From: Sulfuricurvum sp. 17-40-25 | GTDB taxonomy: Bacteria; Campylobacterota; Campylobacteria; Campylobacterales; Sulfurimonadaceae | Length of the DNA stretch: 64,000 nucleotides | Direction of reading: 5' to 3' | Assembly (NCBI GenBank): GCA_002282015.1 | Contig: NCIJ01000002.1 | Location: forward strand, 310,001-374,000 | Part shown: positions 1-8,824 of the stretch, piece by piece | Layout of the letters: every line of letters starts with the position of its first letter | Numbering within the stretch: the first letter of the stretch is position 1 | Position numbers and translations under genes: made by a program | The notes under the pieces: model-generated | What the model was told of the DNA's origin: nothing | Seen by the model: only the letters and a program-made list of their open reading frames with translations | Database searches by the model: none

Positions 1-790
1 CCAAAAGAAGATAAAACGCAGAGATCATATTTCTATAATCATCCAAAACAATTTTAAAAACAACCATCAGTGTCTCAATGGAGAGTGCTATGATGATGGA
101 TATCAAAAATTTTCCCAGCATCTTAAACTCGCGGTCTTCCTCTTTGTGAAAAGATTTAAATAGCACCTCATGCTCCATGATCTGACGTGATAGGTCAAAC
201 ATAGCCAGACCGATAGTAACCGCAACGATAGAATTAAATACATCATGTAAGAAATCATTTACAGAGAGGGAGAGGAGAACAGAAATCAAAATATAGGCTC
301 CATACCCAATAAGCGTGAATGCTACCAATCCTAGTACACTAGAACCAAAGATATAGACAGATTTGATGACTTTTTCATGAAAACTATTGTACTCGATAAG
401 TCTAAGTTCCTCGAGAAGATACATCATGTTTATGTCCATGACATAGTAGATATCCCCAACTCTATAAACAACAGATATACTTGGTTTTCCAGAGGTTTGG
501 TGGATGTATGGACTTGAGATGAAAACATCATTATGTTTGAGATTGATATTACTAAAGTACTGACTTTTGTCACTTCCAAGACTGTCGTTAGTCACTTTGT
601 GCCTATGAATGGAGGGGCTATTTTGTTTATACTCACTGTCTACACTGTAAATCATATCGATATATCTATGTTTTTTGAAAATACTCCGAGACTCTTTTAA
701 AAAGTCTTTAGGCAGAGAGCTGACCATTCCTCTTATGTGACCTACGATATGTTTTTGATCTTTTTTATAAATCTGTATAATTTTTTTCAT
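1..790 (-). CDS. PDC/Cache-sensor-like membrane protein (C-terminus cut by window edge)
   Basis: An uninterrupted reading frame runs from an ATG at 790 to the window edge, so the C-terminus is missing. The start is supported by an AGGGA ribosome site about 6 nt upstream. The first ~150 residues contain D-x-x-Y, G-x-D-x-S-x-YF and SPYIHQTSGKPSIS stretches that resemble a Cache/PDC extracellular-type sensor fold, but there is no membrane segment before them. Two or three hydrophobic segments follow (about residues 145-175, 180-205 and 225-245). Similar Campylobacterota proteins are sometimes annotated as general glycosylation pathway proteins; nothing here supports that role. Likely a membrane sensor of unknown signal; family assignment is moderate, function unknown. 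Confidence 0.6.
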   Translation of the reverse strand, partial: MKKIIQIYKKDQKHIVGHIRGMVSSLPKDFLKESRSIFKKHRYIDMIYSVDSEYKQNSPSIHRHKVTNDSLGSDKSQYFSNINLKHNDVFISSPYIHQTSGKPSISVVYRVGDIYYVMDINMMYLLEELRLIEYNSFHEKVIKSVYIFGSSVLGLVAFTLIGYGAYILISVLLSLSVNDFLHDVFNSIVAVTIGLAMFDLSRQIMEHEVLFKSFHKEEDREFKMLGKFLISIIIALSIETLMVVFKIVLDDYRNMISAFYLLL

Positions 791-955
791 CTTAGTCCCT
801 AAAATATGTAATCAATATTACTTTGTATAATACCACATATTGTAATTAATCTTGATAGAGTAAACTTACCCTAGTTACTCTTTTACGTTATTCCTAAACA
901 AGGAAATAACGAAATATTGCCCATATTATTGATGAATCATAGTATAATCATTGGT

Positions 956-1270
956 ATGAAACCGACAAAAGAACATATCTTAAAGTACCTTTGCGAACTA
1001 AAATCTGAGCTGAGAGAAGCTGGCATTACTCAGTTAGGATTATTTGGAAGCTACGCACGTGGTGATCAAACCCTCTACAGCGATATAGACATAGCCATTA
1101 AAAAAGAAGAAGACTACCTGAAACATCGCAATGCCTATGCCTATTTCGAAGACGTAGCAAAAATCAAACACCTATTATTTGAAAAATTTCGTCGCAGCAG
1201 TGATGTATTTGATTTGGATAGCAGCTCCAGCATGAAAGACTCTATTATCAGGGATATCATCTATGTATAG
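956..1270 (+). CDS. MNT-domain nucleotidyltransferase, probable antitoxin of HepT
   Basis: A 104-residue minimal nucleotidyltransferase. The Pol-beta-type signature is visible as GSYARGDQTLYSDIDI (Gly31-Ser32 and the metal-binding pair Asp43/Asp45). In the characterised MntA/HepT systems the MNT protein neutralises the HepT toxin by AMPylating its tyrosine. The downstream HepT gene overlaps by 8 nt, so the pair is translationally coupled. An in-frame TTG at 917 would add 13 residues, but ATG at 956 starts just before the conserved fold and is preferred. Ribosome site is weak for either start. Part of an accessory patch that may have moved as a unit (see the 20-mer at 1615). Confidence 0.85.
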   Translation: MKPTKEHILKYLCELKSELREAGITQLGLFGSYARGDQTLYSDIDIAIKKEEDYLKHRNAYAYFEDVAKIKHLLFEKFRRSSDVFDLDSSSSMKDSIIRDIIYV

Positions 1271-1622
1271 CCAAAGAGCGTTAGAACGTATTCAAGTGAT
1301 TGCCAAAAAAATTGGTTTTATTGAAAATATTATCCGCGCTCGCGGTTCTATCATCAATGCACTCGAAGATGAGGAAAACTCACGTGCCTCTATTATGATG
1401 CATCTGACCTCCATTGCCGAGCAATTTGATAAACTATTGCACGCAGGTGAACTTGAAATACTCACAAACTTTGAGAAACAAGATATCAAAGGAAGCTATG
1501 AGCTTCGTAATTTCATCGCGCATGACTATGAAGGAATTGATCTTTATATTGTTGAAAATGTTATCGAAGAACGGTTACCTATCATAGCCCAAGCAGTCAA
1601 AAAACTACTGGACGAAAAGTAG
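1263..1622 (+). CDS. HepT-like ribonuclease toxin (DUF86)
   Basis: A 119-residue all-helical protein with the HepT signature R-x4-H-x-Y, seen as RNFIAHDY (Arg82, His87, Tyr89). In known systems this motif forms the RNase active site and the Tyr is the residue modified by the MNT partner. It follows the MNT gene with an 8-nt overlap, the usual order for this type VII toxin-antitoxin pair. Its TAG stop codon lies inside the 20-mer that marks the junction with a broken relE-like gene on the other strand. Length and motif are complete, so the toxin is probably functional. Confidence 0.88.
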   Translation: MYSQRALERIQVIAKKIGFIENIIRARGSIINALEDEENSRASIMMHLTSIAEQFDKLLHAGELEILTNFEKQDIKGSYELRNFIAHDYEGIDLYIVENVIEERLPIIAQAVKKLLDEK

Positions 1623-1762
1623 CCTGTCCCCTTTATCTTTTTGATATTAGAAACGTCAGGGAAATTTTTGAGGGAAATGATTTTTTCGTGAAGTTTACTT
1701 TTTAAAGGTTCGTTTATTTTTTGAAAATCTTTGATCGCGCTTTTGCGTATCTCAATGAGCAT
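1544..1762 (-). pseudogene. RelE/ParE-like toxin fragment, C-terminal half replaced
   Basis: The first ~45 residues (start MLIEIRKSAIKDFQKI, ending SNIKKIKG) look like the N-terminal half of a RelE/ParE-superfamily toxin, normally about 85-95 residues. From the Lys-Gly onward the frame runs through the 20-nt junction repeat and then antisense through the 3' end of hepT, giving a meaningless tail. The missing half, which should carry the arginine and tyrosine residues of the active site, is not found in the 165 nt beyond the MNT gene. Its start overlaps the stop of the preceding antitoxin gene by 11 nt, a normal operon layout. Read as a toxin gene cut when the MNT/HepT block arrived; inactive. 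Confidence 0.65.
1615..1634. repeat. 20-nt junction repeat, copy 1
   Basis: The sequence AAAAGTAGCCTGTCCCCTTT occurs here and again, identically, at 46170-46189. Here it contains the hepT stop codon and marks the point where the relE-like toxin on the minus strand stops looking like its family. Its reverse complement resembles the ACAGGCTAC-type REP sequences I recall beside REP-associated tyrosine transposases; that resemblance is from memory and no such transposase is in the window. Confidence 0.8.
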
Positions 1763-1940
1763 CTTTTAAATAGTCCTCAAAAGGAATACTTTTTTCCTCG
1801 CGTGTTTTTGCTAAGAGCTTCAAATCGTCAATATCTTCTTTAGAAACAACTTCTACACCGTCTTTTTTAAAGTGATCTAACAACCACATAAACTTGTCAA
1901 ATATTTGTGGATTTTGAAAATTAAGGGTTAATGATTGCAT
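1752..1940 (-). CDS. Small RelB/Phd-type antitoxin-like protein
   Basis: A 62-residue acidic protein starting MQSLTLNF and ending with a FEDYLKDAH tail, the kind of C-terminal tail seen in antitoxins that pair with RelE toxins. The ATG at 1940 has a GGAG ribosome site about 8 nt upstream; a longer reading from 1988 has none. It precedes and overlaps the broken toxin gene, so it is probably an orphaned antitoxin. The exact family cannot be fixed by eye. Confidence 0.6.
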   Translation of the reverse strand: MQSLTLNFQNPQIFDKFMWLLDHFKKDGVEVVSKEDIDDLKLLAKTREEKSIPFEDYLKDAH

Positions 1941-1996
1941 TGCATTACTCCTACTATAAGATGAATAATTATAGCATGTATTTATCAAACAGTTTT

Positions 1997-2066
1997 CCTC
2001 GTTCCTACATTGAGGTGGAAACGAATAGCATCAGTCTGCATTCCAACTCAGGAGAGTGGGAAAGAG
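1997..2066. repeat. Pair of REP-like imperfect palindromes
   Basis: Two adjacent imperfect hairpins. The first pairs CTCGTTCC with GGAAACGA around an 11-nt loop with a one-base bulge. The second pairs CATTCCAACTC with GAGTGGGAAAG around an AGGA loop, matching at 9 of 11 positions. Both resemble degenerate forms of the widespread CGTTCC/GGAACG palindromes found between genes in many proteobacteria. They lie between the antitoxin gene and the unknown gene downstream on the same strand. Confidence 0.4.
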
Positions 2067-2072
2067 AAATTA

Positions 2073-2669
2073 TTATTCTTTTAACCACAATGGCAGTTCC
2101 TCTATATAAGCATCAAATTTTAAACTTTTAAATAATTTTACATAGGTTTCTTGATTCTCTTTTAAATAAGGTTTAATCACAATAACAGACATAGTTCCTT
2201 TATTAAACAAAGCAGTATACGGCTCATCAAAATCAGGTTTTTCACAAAAAACAATGCTACTTTCAAATTGATTTTTATATGTTTTATTCCCATCATGAAA
2301 TAAAATTTCATTTTCAATAGGGATCTCCTCTAACTTAGATCTACAAAACTTAGGCTCAAAATAAAAATAATTTTTCATACTTTCATTTTCATCTTTATAA
2401 CTAGTCATAAACTGATCTGTGTATTTATTAATTGGAGGTCCAATCAATTTTAGTTTCATTTCATCTTCATAAGCAATAAACCAGTTTGTTGGAATTTGTA
2501 TATGGACAAAACTTGATTCAACCGTTCTTTCACCTTTAAAAAAATAATATTTGCTAACCAACAGATGAACGAATGAATCAAATACACCAAACTCTAATAA
2601 AGAAACAAACACTAATAATAGAATCCAAAGATATATTTTTTTAAAAATCATTACCATTTTATCTCTCAA
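2073..2669 (-). CDS. Unknown membrane-anchored protein
   Basis: I do not recognise this 198-residue protein. It has an N-terminal membrane segment (about residues 8-32, IYLWILLLVFVSLLEFG) followed by a predicted extracytoplasmic region with only two cysteines, Cys109 and Cys142 by estimate. The start is read as TTG at 2669 because an AAGGAAG ribosome site lies 6 nt before it; ATG codons at 2657 and 2651 lie too far from that site. Codon use is more AT-rich than the helicase next door, and the gene stands alone next to a toxin-antitoxin patch, which suggests acquired DNA. Confidence 0.6.
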   Translation of the reverse strand: MRDKMVMIFKKIYLWILLLVFVSLLEFGVFDSFVHLLVSKYYFFKGERTVESSFVHIQIPTNWFIAYEDEMKLKLIGPPINKYTDQFMTSYKDENESMKNYFYFEPKFCRSKLEEIPIENEILFHDGNKTYKNQFESSIVFCEKPDFDEPYTALFNKGTMSVIVIKPYLKENQETYVKLFKSLKFDAYIEELPLWLKE

Positions 2670-2794
2670 TTTAGTCTTCCTTATAATCTAATACTATTAT
2701 AACTAAACTATATCCCGTTCATTTAAACACACCTAAACCTCCCCTAAAGCGCAAACCCCCTAAAATACGTTTATTAATTACGAGGACACCTTTC

Positions 2795-4033
2795 ATGTCA
2801 TTTACAGCACTCGGTCTCTCACCACAAATCCTCCGCGCATTAGATAATAGCGGCTACAAAGAGCCTACCCCTATCCAAGACGAAGTGATACCACTTGTAC
2901 TCTCTGGTGATGATGTACTGGCACGTGCACAGACGGGAAGTGGTAAAAGTGCGAGTTTTGTATTGCCTATCCTGCACCTATGGTCGCAAAATGTCGGTGA
3001 GGGAAAGAGCAAGATCAAAGCACTGATTTTGACCCCTACCCGCGAGTTGACCCTCCAAGTAGCACAAACGTTTGAAACTATGGGTGCATTTTTATCTCAA
3101 AAGCCAAAAGTCGTGAGTATTATCGGTGGAGAGAGTATCGGGGATCAGTTGTTTGCTATCCAAAAAGGGTGCGATATCGTCGTGGCAACCTCAGGTAGAT
3201 TGATCGATGTACTCAATAAAAAACAGATGAATCTATCCCATCTAGAGTTTTTTGTCCTTGATGAAGCGGACAAAATGCTCGATCTAGGGTTTGCAGAAGA
3301 ACTCGAACTGATTTTAAAAGAGATCCCTGCAAAACGTCAAAACCTCTTGTTCTCCGCGACCTACCCTCCAAAAATGCAGATGATTGCCTCACGTATCACT
3401 CAAAACCCTATGCAAGTGACGATAGAATCTGATGTACCAACAGTTCAGACCATCCATCAGCGTGTCATCGAGGTCAATCATGCCAATCGCGGCCCACTGC
3501 TGCGGCATTTACTCGAATCCGAGAAATGGGAACAGGTGCTGGTATTTATGGCCAATAAAAGAGCCACCGACAATATCGCCGCGAAGTTTAAAAAATACGG
3601 ATTTTTGGCCGAATCGTTTCATGGGGATTTAGTACAAGAGGATCGTAACTATACCCTCGATGCATTTAAAGCTAAAAAGATACGTGTCCTTTTCGCCACC
3701 GATATTGCGGCACGCGGACTGGACATCGACAATATCACCTGTGTGATCAATTTCGATCTGCCGCGATCTCCTGCGGATTACATCCACCGTATCGGACGTA
3801 CAGGAAGAGCGGGGAAATCAGGGATTGCTGTCTCTTTTATCGATTTTGAGGATATGGATCATTTTGCCCTCATCGAAAAACGCTCTCAAATAAAACTCCC
3901 AAGAGAACAAATAGAGGGCTTTGAACTCAGCGGAAACGCTCCTGTTAAAGTAAAAGGACCTGAACCAGTGAAAGGTCAAGGTAAAAGTAAAAAAGATAAA
4001 CTCAGAGAGCAAGCGGCAAAAGCGAACCGCTAA
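2795..4033 (+). CDS. rhlE: DEAD-box ATP-dependent RNA helicase, RhlE type
   Basis: A 412-residue helicase with all core motifs in order: Q motif (EPTPIQ near residue 25), Walker A AQTGSGKS, PTRELTLQ, VLDEADKMLD, SAT as LLFSATYP, and the C-terminal ARGLDID and HRIGRTGRAGK. A short lysine-rich tail follows. It unwinds RNA structures in ribosome assembly or mRNA decay; the exact substrate is not shown by sequence. The gene is monocistronic and converges on the TonB receptor gene with only 3 nt between stop codons. A cGAGGa ribosome site precedes the ATG. The rhlE symbol reflects closest motif pattern; other DEAD-box subfamilies are possible. Confidence 0.9.
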   Translation: MSFTALGLSPQILRALDNSGYKEPTPIQDEVIPLVLSGDDVLARAQTGSGKSASFVLPILHLWSQNVGEGKSKIKALILTPTRELTLQVAQTFETMGAFLSQKPKVVSIIGGESIGDQLFAIQKGCDIVVATSGRLIDVLNKKQMNLSHLEFFVLDEADKMLDLGFAEELELILKEIPAKRQNLLFSATYPPKMQMIASRITQNPMQVTIESDVPTVQTIHQRVIEVNHANRGPLLRHLLESEKWEQVLVFMANKRATDNIAAKFKKYGFLAESFHGDLVQEDRNYTLDAFKAKKIRVLFATDIAARGLDIDNITCVINFDLPRSPADYIHRIGRTGRAGKSGIAVSFIDFEDMDHFALIEKRSQIKLPREQIEGFELSGNAPVKVKGPEPVKGQGKSKKDKLREQAAKANR

Positions 4034-4036
4034 AAC

Positions 4037-6085
4037 CTACCATCGCCCCTCAAGTGTTAGAAGAAACGAGGAGTATGAGTTATCTCGATTTATTTGTGTC
4101 TCGGTAGAGGTCTTGGACGTTGTTTCGATCGTTGCATGGGTTATGTTCTTCCAATTTAACTGCACTTTAAATGTCTCATTAAGCCGTTTGTTGAGATACA
4201 TATCCAGCGTGCCATATCCCTTTTGTACTTGCGAGACTCCATTCTCATCGAGAGGATCATCGTATCCTCCCACATAGCGGTAGGCTGTCCCGTAGGTGAG
4301 TTTATACGAGGGCAATGTATGATCGATTCCGATGTTGTAGAGATAGTTACTGGTTTGCTTGATGGGTCGTTTGAACCCTGTTGCAGAATTAGTAATCGAT
4401 GAGTTTTGAATCGTGGCGTTTGCAAAAGTACCCAAGCCCTCGATATACGAGCTTAATGATTTTTTGAGTTCCAGTTCAACTCCCCATAAACTGCCCTGTC
4501 CCGAATTGTAAGGGCGCATCACATAGCGACCTCCCTCGACTACGGTCATTTTTTCGATTTTATCATCTATGTCGCGGTAAAAACCGCCCACACTGACAAT
4601 CCCTTTGTCCTCAAAAAAGTGTTCCAATCTCAGCTCATAGCTGAGTGCTTTTTCTTCGGTTAGATTTGCATTTCCCGTTAAATCCGGATGACGAATATCA
4701 TTACGATCAAAGGTACTGTCAAGACTCGTGGAGAGTTCATCCAAGCGTGGTAACTTCACCGTTTTTGCGACACTGGCTCTGAGGTTATCGTTGGGTGTCA
4801 GACGTGCTAATACATGTAAGGAGGGGGCTAGATAATCAATGTTTCCCGTAGCACCATAGTTACGTCTAATCGTCTCATACCGTAGCCCTGGGGTTACAAC
4901 AAATGACTCTCCAAAACTTATCTCGTCTTGCACATAAAAGGCACCTTTTGTTTGGTTCATCGAGATAGTATCTCCAGCTGTTGTGACGTCTGTTCCATTC
5001 ACATCACGGCGTACCTCATCGGTTTGATGCAATCCTTTTAGCTCTATACCCATTTTTATAAAATGGTTATCCTTTGCAACCGAATAACTACTTTCAGCAC
5101 CCAATACACGAAAAAGACTCTTGTCATCTTGATGACTCACGCTTGAGGTTGGAAGCAATTGAGCTGAACCGCTTTCTCCCGTGTTAGTGCTCTCATGAAA
5201 TTTGACTTTCCAATCCAACAGCTCACTGCCTGAGAGATGATGTTCTCCCTTGATTGCAGACCAAAGCATCGTCCCATCTGATCGGTCATTATTGGCAACG
5301 GTACGTGTAGTACTGGCTACATCAATATCCGTTTTACTGTTGTTTTTAGTAAGAGAACCATCGAAACTGTATTTATCTTTGGAGGATGGGGTATAGATCA
5401 GCTTCGTCGTTACCCCCAACGACTGATAACGGGTTACTATGTTACGCTGTTCGTTACTGACCCCTACTCTCAAGGTCGAAGAGGTATCTTCTTGACGGTT
5501 ATCCGATGCGTTTAGATTGACAAGATACGCCAGATTTCCCGATTTTCCCTCCCGTTGCACAAAAAGAGTTTGGCTGGGTACATCACCGTCATAGGCTCCA
5601 CCGGTTATCTTGGCCGTTGTCACCCCTTGTGCTTTTGGTTTTTTTAAAACGATATTAACAATTCCTCCCATCGACTCTGCCGTATATTCTGCCGAACCGT
5701 TGGTCATCACCTCGATACGTTCTATCATGTCCGAAGTAATTTGCTCCAATGGGTTTCCACGACGTTTTGACCCTGTAGAGGTTTCTTCACCGTCAACCAT
5801 CACCACTGTATAGCCCTTACCCGGTGAGCCTTTTTGTCCTCTTCCCTCTGGAATTGTGACACCTGGAGTGCGTTTGAGCATCTCCAGTGCATTTAGATCA
5901 CCGTATTGGGTCAACTCTGTACCGCTGATAATACGTTTGGCAATGGAGTGATCACGTCGCTCTTCTAATATGGCCGTGTTGGCTTCAACCTGTATTTTAT
6001 CAAGGGCAATAATATCCTCGGCATACATACTTGTAATACTCATGCTCGATAGTAACAGAAGGGGGATTAGAGGGCGATGTATCAA
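4037..6085 (-). CDS. TonB-dependent outer-membrane receptor
   Basis: A 682-residue protein with a signal peptide (IPLLLLSSMSITSMYA), a TonB-box-like segment after it, a plug domain (about residues 45-155, with TPGVTIPEG, VMVDGEE and ERIEVMTNGSAEY) and a beta-barrel ending in the aromatic residue Trp (TLEGRW). It would import a siderophore or other large ligand using TonB energy; the substrate cannot be read. The start is TTG at 6085, with an AGGA site 7 nt upstream; the next Met falls inside the signal peptide. The gene is single, and no ABC importer or regulator lies beside it. Confidence 0.9.
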   Translation of the reverse strand: MIHRPLIPLLLLSSMSITSMYAEDIIALDKIQVEANTAILEERRDHSIAKRIISGTELTQYGDLNALEMLKRTPGVTIPEGRGQKGSPGKGYTVVMVDGEETSTGSKRRGNPLEQITSDMIERIEVMTNGSAEYTAESMGGIVNIVLKKPKAQGVTTAKITGGAYDGDVPSQTLFVQREGKSGNLAYLVNLNASDNRQEDTSSTLRVGVSNEQRNIVTRYQSLGVTTKLIYTPSSKDKYSFDGSLTKNNSKTDIDVASTTRTVANNDRSDGTMLWSAIKGEHHLSGSELLDWKVKFHESTNTGESGSAQLLPTSSVSHQDDKSLFRVLGAESSYSVAKDNHFIKMGIELKGLHQTDEVRRDVNGTDVTTAGDTISMNQTKGAFYVQDEISFGESFVVTPGLRYETIRRNYGATGNIDYLAPSLHVLARLTPNDNLRASVAKTVKLPRLDELSTSLDSTFDRNDIRHPDLTGNANLTEEKALSYELRLEHFFEDKGIVSVGGFYRDIDDKIEKMTVVEGGRYVMRPYNSGQGSLWGVELELKKSLSSYIEGLGTFANATIQNSSITNSATGFKRPIKQTSNYLYNIGIDHTLPSYKLTYGTAYRYVGGYDDPLDENGVSQVQKGYGTLDMYLNKRLNETFKVQLNWKNITHATIETTSKTSTETQINRDNSYSSFLLTLEGRW

Positions 6086-6218
6086 TGTATTTCCTAGAAT
6101 CTAAAGTTCACAATATTATCAAAAAATAATTAAGAGATGGACCAAAAAATGCGAGTATCCTAGATTATTGCCGATATACAGTTCACTATTAAAAAAATCA
6201 ACAAAGCTGGTACTGTTT

Positions 6219-7430
6219 ATGAATAAGGTTTATTTAGCTAAACAGAAGATTTTTGATCACAAGGGTGAGCACTTTGCTTATGAGCTCCTCTTTAGAGACC
6301 ATCAGTTTGGTATAAAACAATTTCCCACTAACTTACAAGCAACTTCTCATGTCATGTTAAACACATTGACCAATATCAGCACGGATGAACTGTTGGGAGA
6401 TAAAGGGATCGCTTTTATCAATCTCGATGAACACGCTTTACTTTCCGGGATTGTCGATTTATTAGATACCAAACGGTTTGTATTAGAAATTTTGGAGACA
6501 GCAGATCTAAATGACAAAGTCATTACCAAAATAAAACAATATCATAAGCGCGGATTTAAAATTGCTATTGATGATTTTGACTGCAGTGCTGAAATGATCA
6601 AGAAGTTTACCCCTATACTCAAATATGTCCATTATATAAAAATGGATGTCATGATGGCAGAAGAACAAAATCTAAAAAGTGTAATGACAAAAATCAAACA
6701 GTTAAAGATCAAAGTACTCGCAGAAAAAATTGAAACAAAAGAAGAATATAATCTCTACCTAAAAATGGGTTTCGATCTATTTCAAGGCTATTATCTGCAT
6801 AAACCCGAAGTCGTTGAGATAGACCGATATAAAGACGCAACAAAACTGATTATTTTAAATCTTATCAAGCTCATCAAGGATGACGGTCATACCGTACAGC
6901 TGGAATCCTTTATCAAGCAAAGGGCAGACTTATCGTATAAATTGGTAAAATTTATCAATAACGAAGCAAAGTTTTCCACCAAAGTCGAATCCATCACCCA
7001 GATCATTACGCTACTTGGACGTGATAAATTACTGCGGTGGCTATTGGTATATTTGTACTCTGAACTCTCAAACAATCCCATTTCAGAAGCCATCATGAAT
7101 ATCGCTAAAAAACGTGCTGAAAAAATGGAAGATGAGGCCAGACCCATGGATAAAGACAAAGCTTATATCGCCGGTATGTTTTCCATGCTGGATACACTGT
7201 TTGAGGCCGATATGAAAGATGTCATGAGAGGGATACAAATTGACAAAGACATCTCTGATCTTGTACTTGAGAGGAAAGGAAAATTTCTCGCGAGTTTTAA
7301 TAAAGTCCAATTCAATGAACGTGAATACCTCAAACAGCTTTTCCTCAGAAATTTTGATAAGATCGATGTTACGCATATCATCACAGCATTGGAATCAAGT
7401 CACATCCATATAGATAAGAATAAATTTTAA
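6219..7430 (+). CDS. EAL-HDOD domain signalling protein (YuxH type)
   Basis: About 403 residues. The N-terminal half is an EAL-type fold with YELLFRDHQ in place of the catalytic E-A/V-L, plus AIDDFDCSAEM, HYIKMDVM and FDLFQGYYLHKP. The second half (about residues 200-400) is an HDOD domain without obvious catalytic residues. Proteins of this arrangement are usually regulators that bind, rather than degrade, cyclic di-GMP. ATG at 6219 is chosen over an upstream TTG at 6168 because homologous sequence begins at MNKVYLAKQ; the ribosome site is weak. Stands alone between divergent genes. Confidence 0.85.
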   Translation: MNKVYLAKQKIFDHKGEHFAYELLFRDHQFGIKQFPTNLQATSHVMLNTLTNISTDELLGDKGIAFINLDEHALLSGIVDLLDTKRFVLEILETADLNDKVITKIKQYHKRGFKIAIDDFDCSAEMIKKFTPILKYVHYIKMDVMMAEEQNLKSVMTKIKQLKIKVLAEKIETKEEYNLYLKMGFDLFQGYYLHKPEVVEIDRYKDATKLIILNLIKLIKDDGHTVQLESFIKQRADLSYKLVKFINNEAKFSTKVESITQIITLLGRDKLLRWLLVYLYSELSNNPISEAIMNIAKKRAEKMEDEARPMDKDKAYIAGMFSMLDTLFEADMKDVMRGIQIDKDISDLVLERKGKFLASFNKVQFNEREYLKQLFLRNFDKIDVTHIITALESSHIHIDKNKF

Positions 7431-7477
7431 ACTCATATAAATGAATATCGCTTTCTATCATTTTTACTTCTTAAAAT

Positions 7478-8824
7478 TTAAAGATACCGCACGATTTCCG
7501 AGACACTTGGGTGTGCATGTATCATCTCTTTTAAATCCGTATAGAGCAGTTCTTTTTCAACCGCTACGAGCAGTTCATGGATGATTTCCGTCGCTTCAAC
7601 CCCGATTATCGAAGCTCCCAATATCACCCCGCTTTGGGCGCATACGATGACCTTGGCAAATCCAGAATCATCTCCTAGTATCTTGGATTTTGCATTGACT
7701 TTGAAAAAAGCTTTTTTAATCTCAACGGCGCGTCCTTGCTCTTGCGCCTCTTTTTCTTTGATGCCGCAGCTTGCGATCTGAGGATGGGTGAATATCGTGG
7801 AGGGATTGACGTGAGTGTTGCTATTGGCACTGCCGCTGACTACATTCCCAGCCGCAATTTGAGCTTCAGTATACGCCGTGTGCGCATAAGCAGGAGTATC
7901 GATACAATCTCCAATGGCGTAGATATGTTTTTGCGAGGTTTGAAATGCGTCATTCACAACCACAAACCCTCTCCTATCACACTCTACTTGGGCATTTTGT
8001 AGCGAGAGTAACTGAGTATAAGGGTCTCTTCCAATAGCACAAAGCACTAGTTCACATTTGATCTCTTCTACAGCCTCGCCTTCTACTGTCAGTGTGACTT
8101 CCTGCTGTGTCACTTCAGCCTTTTGGACACTGGAGGATGTCATCACGTTAATACCGCTTTTTTTAAACGCTCTTAGCAGTGTTTTAGAGATATCCTCATC
8201 TTCCCCGCTTAAGAGTTGTGGTCCACGGGCAATCAACGTCACCTCCACTCCAAACGCATTGAAAAAAGTCGCAAATTCACACCCAATAGCTCCGCCACCG
8301 ACAATAGCAATGGATTTTGGAAGCACCTCAAGCTCGAACATCTCATTACTGGAAACGATTTTTTTTCCATCCAGTGGCAGTGCTGGAGTTTCTCTCACCT
8401 TTGCACCCGTTGCGATAATACACGTATCAAAAGAGACAGACTCGCCTGAGACATCTAGAGTATGAGCATCGACAAAAGATGCAGTTCCATACATCATCTC
8501 CACTTTTGCCCCATCGAGTTGCCAGACGACTCCGGAACGCAGTTCATTTTTTAACGCGATGGTTTTTTCTCTCAAACGCTGTAGATCAAAGCCTCTGATG
8601 GACATATCCAATCCGCACTCTTGAAAATAAGAGGCTTTTGCCATATACCCGGCACTCTCCAAATAGTTTTTCGTAGAAATACACCCCTCGTTGAGGCATG
8701 TCCCCCCGATACGCTCTTTTGTTTTGTCGATCAAAAGCGTCTTTACTCCCGCTTTTCCCAACTCTATAGCCGCTTCATATCCGCCCGGTCCTGCTCCGAT
8801 TATGACTGTATCAAAATGTTTCAT
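7478..8824 (-). CDS. lpdA: Dihydrolipoyl dehydrogenase (E3)
   Basis: A 448-residue flavoprotein disulfide reductase. It re-oxidises the dihydrolipoyl group of E2 and passes electrons to NAD+. Visible are the FAD motif GAGPGGYEA, the redox pair Cys43/Cys48 in GGTCLNEGCIS, the NAD motif GGGAIGCEFA, the second FAD motif AIGDC, and the C-terminal His-Glu dyad in HAHPSVSE. It is the last gene of a minus-strand trio with lipA and a LipM-like gene, with its ATG overlapping the lipA stop by 1 nt. The divergent E1-E2 operon lacks an E3, so this enzyme is the obvious third component. Confidence 0.93.
   Translation of the reverse strand: MKHFDTVIIGAGPGGYEAAIELGKAGVKTLLIDKTKERIGGTCLNEGCISTKNYLESAGYMAKASYFQECGLDMSIRGFDLQRLREKTIALKNELRSGVVWQLDGAKVEMMYGTASFVDAHTLDVSGESVSFDTCIIATGAKVRETPALPLDGKKIVSSNEMFELEVLPKSIAIVGGGAIGCEFATFFNAFGVEVTLIARGPQLLSGEDEDISKTLLRAFKKSGINVMTSSSVQKAEVTQQEVTLTVEGEAVEEIKCELVLCAIGRDPYTQLLSLQNAQVECDRRGFVVVNDAFQTSQKHIYAIGDCIDTPAYAHTAYTEAQIAAGNVVSGSANSNTHVNPSTIFTHPQIASCGIKEKEAQEQGRAVEIKKAFFKVNAKSKILGDDSGFAKVIVCAQSGVILGASIIGVEATEIIHELLVAVEKELLYTDLKEMIHAHPSVSEIVRYL

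Noticed and set aside
1931-2131. 66-residue plus-strand frame across the antitoxin start and REP-like palindromes
   Set aside because: No ribosome site, no family resemblance, and it runs through hairpin sequence and the end of another gene.
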